A stretch of DNA of 64,000 nt from Eucalyptus grandis (lineage: Eukaryota > Streptophyta > Magnoliopsida > Myrtales > Myrtaceae). The DNA lies in contig NC_052614.1 in NCBI RefSeq assembly GCF_016545825.1, positions 40,952,072-41,016,071 of the forward strand, read 5' to 3'. Under the pieces are notes generated by a model. The model saw nothing but the letters and a program-made list of their open reading frames with translations. It did not search any database and had not been told where the DNA came from. Of this stretch, positions 59,501-64,000 are shown one piece after another (position 1 is the first letter of the stretch; the number at the start of each line of letters is the position of its first letter). A program made the position numbers and the translations under genes.

Positions 59501-59639
59501 CAAAAGTGTCTCGCCCGTAGATAATATGTCCTGCGGCTTACTGCGATTGCTCTCTGCTTATAAATGCTAGATCTACAACTGCTTCATGGGTTGAGCGTTT
59601 GCTGCGGAAGATGGAATGATTTCGCGCTTGCCAGATTTG

Positions 59640-60447
59640 TCAAAGAAGAGCTACTACAATCTCCGAATCAGGTATGTGTTTATCCTGCAACAATATATTT
59701 GCTAGCCAAGAAGACAGTGGTTGTGTGTGGTTTGTTGAAAAGTTAAGCTGCACTTTCGGATGAGACCAAATACCCTGAATTTGTGGGCAATATAGAAATA
59801 AATGTTCGGGAGTTTCAGGGAGATGAGTCTGACATAACTGACAATCTGGGGTGGGGAGGATATGTCGTTTGTATAGGTTTTCCCTTGTAGCTAGTGCATT
59901 GTGGCAAAGGGACCACAAAAGACTCGATTTTGGGGGCGGTTTGTAGATGCCAAAGTTTACGCCAAACAGGGGTTGTAAGGTGAGGGGATATGGTTGCGAA
60001 GGTAGGGAGAGATTTAGGAACATGATCTTTGATAAACCTATAGCCACTTTTAACCGAATACTCTCCTGTAAGTGTCACTGGCCAAATAAGTTTGTCAGAA
60101 ACCATAGTGGAACTGAGAGGAATGGTGAGGATCTCCTTAATAACTTGCTCATCAAAACTCTGTTGAAGAAGATGAACATTCCAGGTGGACAGATTCTGGT
60201 TAATATAACTTTCAACAAGTTCAGGCTCCCCTCTTTTAGCTAGCCCACCTAGAGTTCCTCTAGCTAACCATTTATCGTTTCGAATGTGTATTCTGTGGCC
60301 ATTCCCAACAGAGTATTGCATCTGGTCTGAGATGGAGTCCCTACCAAATAACAGACTTTGCCAGCCCCAGGACGGATTTGAACCTCTAGGAGCATGCCAT
60401 AAATCAAGAGATTGAAAATATAAACCTCTAAACAGGCGACTCCACAA
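59640..60447 (-). pseudogene. LINE ORF2 zf-RVT region
   Basis: Contains WGWQSLLFGRD, VGNGHRIHIRNDKWL and the zf-RVT core VWRKLWHLQTAPKI, then after a frameshift LWSLCHNALATRENLYKR and CQLCQTHLPETPEHLFLYCP with the Cys/His ligands. This is the usual linker between RT and RNase H in plant L1 elements. One frameshift lies near 59910-59940. Confidence 0.88.
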
Positions 60448-62343
60448 AGAGGAAGAACAGTGATATAGCCGCTAAGCTTGTTTACCAAGAAGTGCCTTGT
60501 TAAGACTAAGTAAATCACGAAAACCCAGCCCTCCCTTTTCCTTCCTTTCTTGAAGTAGTTCCCAACTTTTCCAATGTATGCCCGATTTAGTACTACTGTT
60601 TTGCCACCAAAACTGTGCGATTTTCTTCTCAATAGATTTGCATATTGACACTGGAATTTTAAATATGGACATAGCATAGTTTGGTAAGGCCTCGCACTAC
60701 GTATTTGAGTAGTATTTCCTTTCCCCCTTTAGATAGTAGCTGTTCTTTCCACCCCGCCAACTTTGCACTAACCCTTCTTAGTATCTAGCGAACATATTCT
60801 TTTTAGAGACTCCCCAATCAGAAGGTATCCCTAAATATTTGCCAGTTTTTTCAATCAATGGCACCCGCAGTGTACTAGCCAGATTTTGCTTTAAGAGAGT
60901 AGGACAAGCTCTGCTCAAAAAAAGGCCAGATTTGTTCCTATTCACCACTTGTCCGGTAGCAAGACAGTATTGTTGCAGGATATTGGCTAAATTTTGACAT
61001 TCAATTAGACTTCCATCTAAGAAGAATATGGCATCATCGGCGAAAAATAGATGAGAAAGGATAGGACAGCACCTGTTAAACTAAATACCTTTAAGATTTC
61101 CCATATCGACAGCTTGTTTAATGAGAGTTGATAAAACATTAGCCACCAGGGATGAAAATATATGGCGAGAGAGGATCGCCTTGGCGTAGGCCTCTTGTAG
61201 GTTGAAAGTAGGGTAACGGTTGGCCATTGAATTTAACACTCAGTGAAGTCGTCGTTATGCACTGCATTACCCAATTCACCCAATTGGTATGGAACCCGAG
61301 TTTACATAAATAAGCCTCCAAGAAATCCCACTCTACTTGATCATATGCTTTTTTCATGTCCAGCTTTAAAATTGCTTGAAACTTTCTCTTTCTGACCCTG
61401 GTTTTCAATTGGTGCAGGACTTCTTGAACAACCAAGATGTTATCCTGTATTTGCCTACCAGATACAAAAGCACTCTGTTCCATGGAGATCAACTCAGGTA
61501 ACCAAGGTTTTAATCTATTGGCTAATATCTTGGATATAATTTTGTAGATAAAATTACAGAGGCTGATGGGACGGTAATGATCTAACCTTTCAGGATGTGG
61601 GATCTTCGGAATCAGAGTGATAAGCGTTTTGTTTAAAGCTGGGGGCAGCACTCCTGTGCTGAAAAATTCTGCACCGAGGTAAAGATATCCTCTTGGAGTA
61701 TGTCCCAATAATTTTGGTAGAATAGACCATTAAATCCATCCGGTCCCGGGGCCTTTGTTGCCCCCAGCTTGAAAGGTAGCAAGTTTTCACTTCTTCCCGA
61801 GAAACCTCGCTATTAAAACCTGGTTCATTTCCAATGTAACTACTGACGAAATCTGAGTCAGGATAGGGAGATAATCACGGTGGCCTACTGACTTATAGAG
61901 ATTTCGGAAATAGTCCATTGTCAAGTTCTGCAGTTGAGTAGGATCTCGAATCCATCTCTGAGTATCATCCTGTAGCATAGTAATTCGGTTAAATTGCCTT
62001 CTCTGTACTGTCGTCGAATGGAAAATTTTGGTATTCCTGTCCCCCACCTCAACCGCTTAATGCGCGATCTCATCACCCAATATTGCTCTTCTTGCTGCCA
62101 TAGAGATTGTATTTCTTCCTTCAGTTTTTTGATTGTTGCATGACCATAATTAATATTTGAGCGATTCATAATGCACTGGAGAACCTGTTGTAACAGATTA
62201 ATCCTGTCACGACCATGCGAAAAGGTCGATTTACTCCATCTGGCAAGGACTGTAGAGAGAGACTGAAGTTTTCGATCCAGGGATGCAAATTGGAGATGTG
62301 AAGAATCCCAAGCTTCTGCAATGACCTGTCTACTCTGCTGATG
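60448..62343 (-). pseudogene. LINE ORF2 linker and reverse transcriptase
   Basis: The linker reads GDRNTKIFHSTTVQRRQFNRI (61990-62047). RT fingers and palm: NKTLITLIPKIPHPERLDHY and RPISLCN, SAFVSGRQIQDNIL, LKLDMKKAYDQVEWDFL and GLRQGDPLSPYIF (61139-61708). The catalytic motif reads FADD at 61033-61044, in another frame. The thumb continues at 60472-60677 (KIAQFWWQ, IHWKSWELL, KGGLGFRDL). At least four frame breaks occur. The strong RT signature is diagnostic. Confidence 0.92.
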
Positions 62344-63097
62344 CTAGACCCAAAAAGCTTCAAAAATGAAGGATTTATAACGCTTTTGTTTGGGACCATC
62401 AGTGAGTAATAGAAGGGGACTGTGGTCAGACGCGATTGCAGGAAGAGCAAAAACTTCTGCTGCAGGGTAAGAAATCCTCCACTCTATAGTACATAACAAT
62501 CTGTCGAGATGTTCTTTGACTTCATTATCCCCCGCCCTGTTATTTGCCCAAGTGAAAGCGCAGCCCTTACTATGAACATCCATTAACGAACAGCTATCTA
62601 TAAATGATCGAAAGGATTGCATCCTATAGGAATCAGCAAACTTTTTTCCAACCTTTTCCCAGTGATACATGATCTCATTGAAATCACCTATACATATCCA
62701 TGGCAAGTTATTATAGGAACCGATTTGCCTTAACTCTTGCCACAAATGCCGTCGTTGAAGATAAACCGAAGGCGCATGGATACAAGTAATCCTCATCGGA
62801 CTACTTCTTGGATGAGCTGTGCATAACAAGTCAATAAAATGGGCATTATGTCTCTCTATAGATAACTCGCATCCGAGCATTCCAGAAAACAACCAATCCT
62901 CCCGCCAAACCCACCGGACTTACCACAAAAGAGTTAGGGAATTTCAGCCTCCTTTGAATTTTCTGGATTACTATGTTCTGATTTTTCGTCTCCATCAAAA
63001 ACACTATGTCAGGCCTTTCACAGGTCACCAGGGCCCTAAGTGCTTGAACCGTCAGGGTATTGCCCAGACCTTGATAGTTCCAGCTGAGTAGTTTCAT
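62344..63097 (-). pseudogene. LINE ORF2 APE-like endonuclease
   Basis: Starts MKLLSWNYQGLGN (63097), then IVFLMETK, the GLAGGLVVFW block, ICIGDFNEI (about 62680), HLDRLLCT and IASDHSPLLL (about 62420). These are the standard endonuclease motifs that nick target DNA. One frameshift lies near 62870; a stop ends the frame at 62344. Confidence 0.9.
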
Positions 63098-64000
63098 TTG
63101 TCCTCTAATGGCTTTTTAGGGCAAGCCACCACAGCCCAGTTGTCAACCTTGTCTGTCTCATAAACAGGATTTTCCATAAAATGTGAATCATCAAAATCTG
63201 TTGTGACACAGGGACGCGCTTCATAAGGAGCATATCTTTTGGCCTTCTTAAGTGGAGTAGTCTTAGGAGGAATTCTATGTGTCTTTGCTGTCTTACCTTT
63301 TGAAGAGCTGGCCTCTATATGTTTGCCACTAAGATGCTGTACTTGTACAGGGGATTGTTGCGGTGGCACAAGGTCCGAGCTGGGACAATCAGCTTGAGGG
63401 ACCCGCTGGTTGAATGAAACAAGAAACCGAGAGGGGTGCTAGGTAAGAGAAGGCGTGAGTGTTGCGGAGTTTCAGGTATGACCTCCTCAACTCCTTCACC
63501 GGTAGTGTCTTCATCGTAGAAAGCACGCCAATATGGGCTATGTTCCTTAACATCAGCTCTTAACCAGTGACCAAAGGATAAATTATCTTTCCCATCTTGT
63601 TGTGACTCGGCATAAGGTATAGTGGGACAATACGTGGCATAATGTCCGATAACCCCACATGAATAACAAAAGTAGGATAATCGTTCATATTTGAAATCCA
63701 ACCATGTATTCCTACCTTCTAATCTTAAAAGCTTGCCTGATTGTAGAGGCTGTTGTAAATTAAGGTCGACACGAGCCCTACCTACCCGTAATGTCGTATT
63801 TTCCCTGCCTTCAAGTTTCACCTGCTGCACCGTACCAAGATGCCTCATAATTCTACCGATAATCTCCTCTCGTACAACGCTCAATAAGAAGGCCGAAGAT
63901 GTGCACCCATAAGGCACAGTATTGAAATCATAATGATGCGAGGAGTGTTGGGCAACTGGGCTTCAAGATAACAAGGTGATGTGAGAACAGCCATGGACTA
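63094..64000 (-). pseudogene. LINE ORF1, DUF4283 and zinc knuckle (partial)
   Basis: The right edge carries a SPWLFSHHLVILKP-like DUF4283 end. A frame change then leads to VREEIIGRIMRHLGTV, RARVDLNLQQPL and a CCHC knuckle, CYSCGVIGHYATYC (about 63630-63671), which in the family binds nucleic acid. Downstream is a variable Pro/Lys-rich tail (63094-63369), with a further frameshift near 63360. The N-terminus is outside the window. Confidence 0.88.

Larger units (their letters stand above)
58949..64000 (-). mobile_element. L1-type LINE, degenerate, 5' end outside the window
   Basis: About 5 kb of a plant L1-like non-LTR retrotransposon read right to left: ORF1 with DUF4283 end and zinc knuckle, then ORF2 with APE-type endonuclease, reverse transcriptase, zf-RVT zinc-binding region and an RNase H domain. 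The 3' end lies near 58949-58954, where only six A residues remain of the tail. All domains are present in the right order, but frameshifts and stops separate them, so it is inactive. The start of ORF1 and the 5' UTR are cut by the window edge. Confidence 0.93.

Overview
The window is nuclear DNA of a flowering plant, most likely a eudicot. The evidence is a single-exon C2H2 zinc-finger gene of the plant ZFP1/3/4/7 type, a non-RD leucine-rich-repeat receptor kinase (LRR-RLK) with a GT-AG intron, a SIRE-type Ty1/copia element, long solo LTRs and plant L1-type LINEs. A woody Myrtales-like genome is possible, but the sequence alone does not establish it. Only two genes look intact: the zinc-finger gene at 45-512 (+) and the LRR-RLK at 35593-39087 (-, two exons). 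Nearly everything else is transposon-derived DNA, receptor-kinase wreckage or duplicated intergenic DNA.

Layout. 1-512: zinc-finger gene behind a CT microsatellite. 513-2785: non-coding, with two internal repeat pairs. 2786-14911: two related LTR-type repeats in opposite orientation. The minus-strand copy was later hit by a 3153-bp solo LTR (8971-12123, TSD AAATG) and by a Mutator-like long-TIR element (13742-14631, TSD ACAAAAATG). 14912-26975: an LRR-RLK pseudogene (-) interrupted by an 824-bp TIR element and by a 10.3-kb copia element (16345-26627, TSD GATTG). The copia 5' LTR is itself split by a 2125-bp solo LTR (16636-18760, TSD CCGAT). 26976-30600 and 50750-53570: duplicated intergenic blocks, with a third copy at 45098-47380. 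30830-33235: LINE ORF1 fragment, foldback element and a second RLK pseudogene. 34959-35576: five tandem ~124-bp units just past the stop codon of the intact receptor gene. 39304-45097: promoter direct repeat and a ~2.4-kb direct duplication of non-coding DNA. 46230-47010: 5'-truncated LINE. 48149-55628: AT microsatellite, LTR debris and two TIR-like elements. 56728-57540: third RLK pseudogene. 58949-64000: a degenerate L1-type LINE (-) running off the right edge.

How it fits together. This is a tandem LRR-RLK (subfamily XII/Xa21-like) cluster with one surviving member and three broken ones. The duplicated 5' and 3' flanks show that the units arose by duplication including intergenic DNA. Transposons then inserted in a relative order that can be read from target-site duplications and from paralogous uninterrupted sites. 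The most unusual observations are the nested insertions resolved to the base, the degenerate glycine-rich loop shared by the RLK paralogs, the unit expansion in the receptor gene's 3' flank, the extra ORF in the copia element, and two cases of templated filler DNA. I found no clear new biological system.
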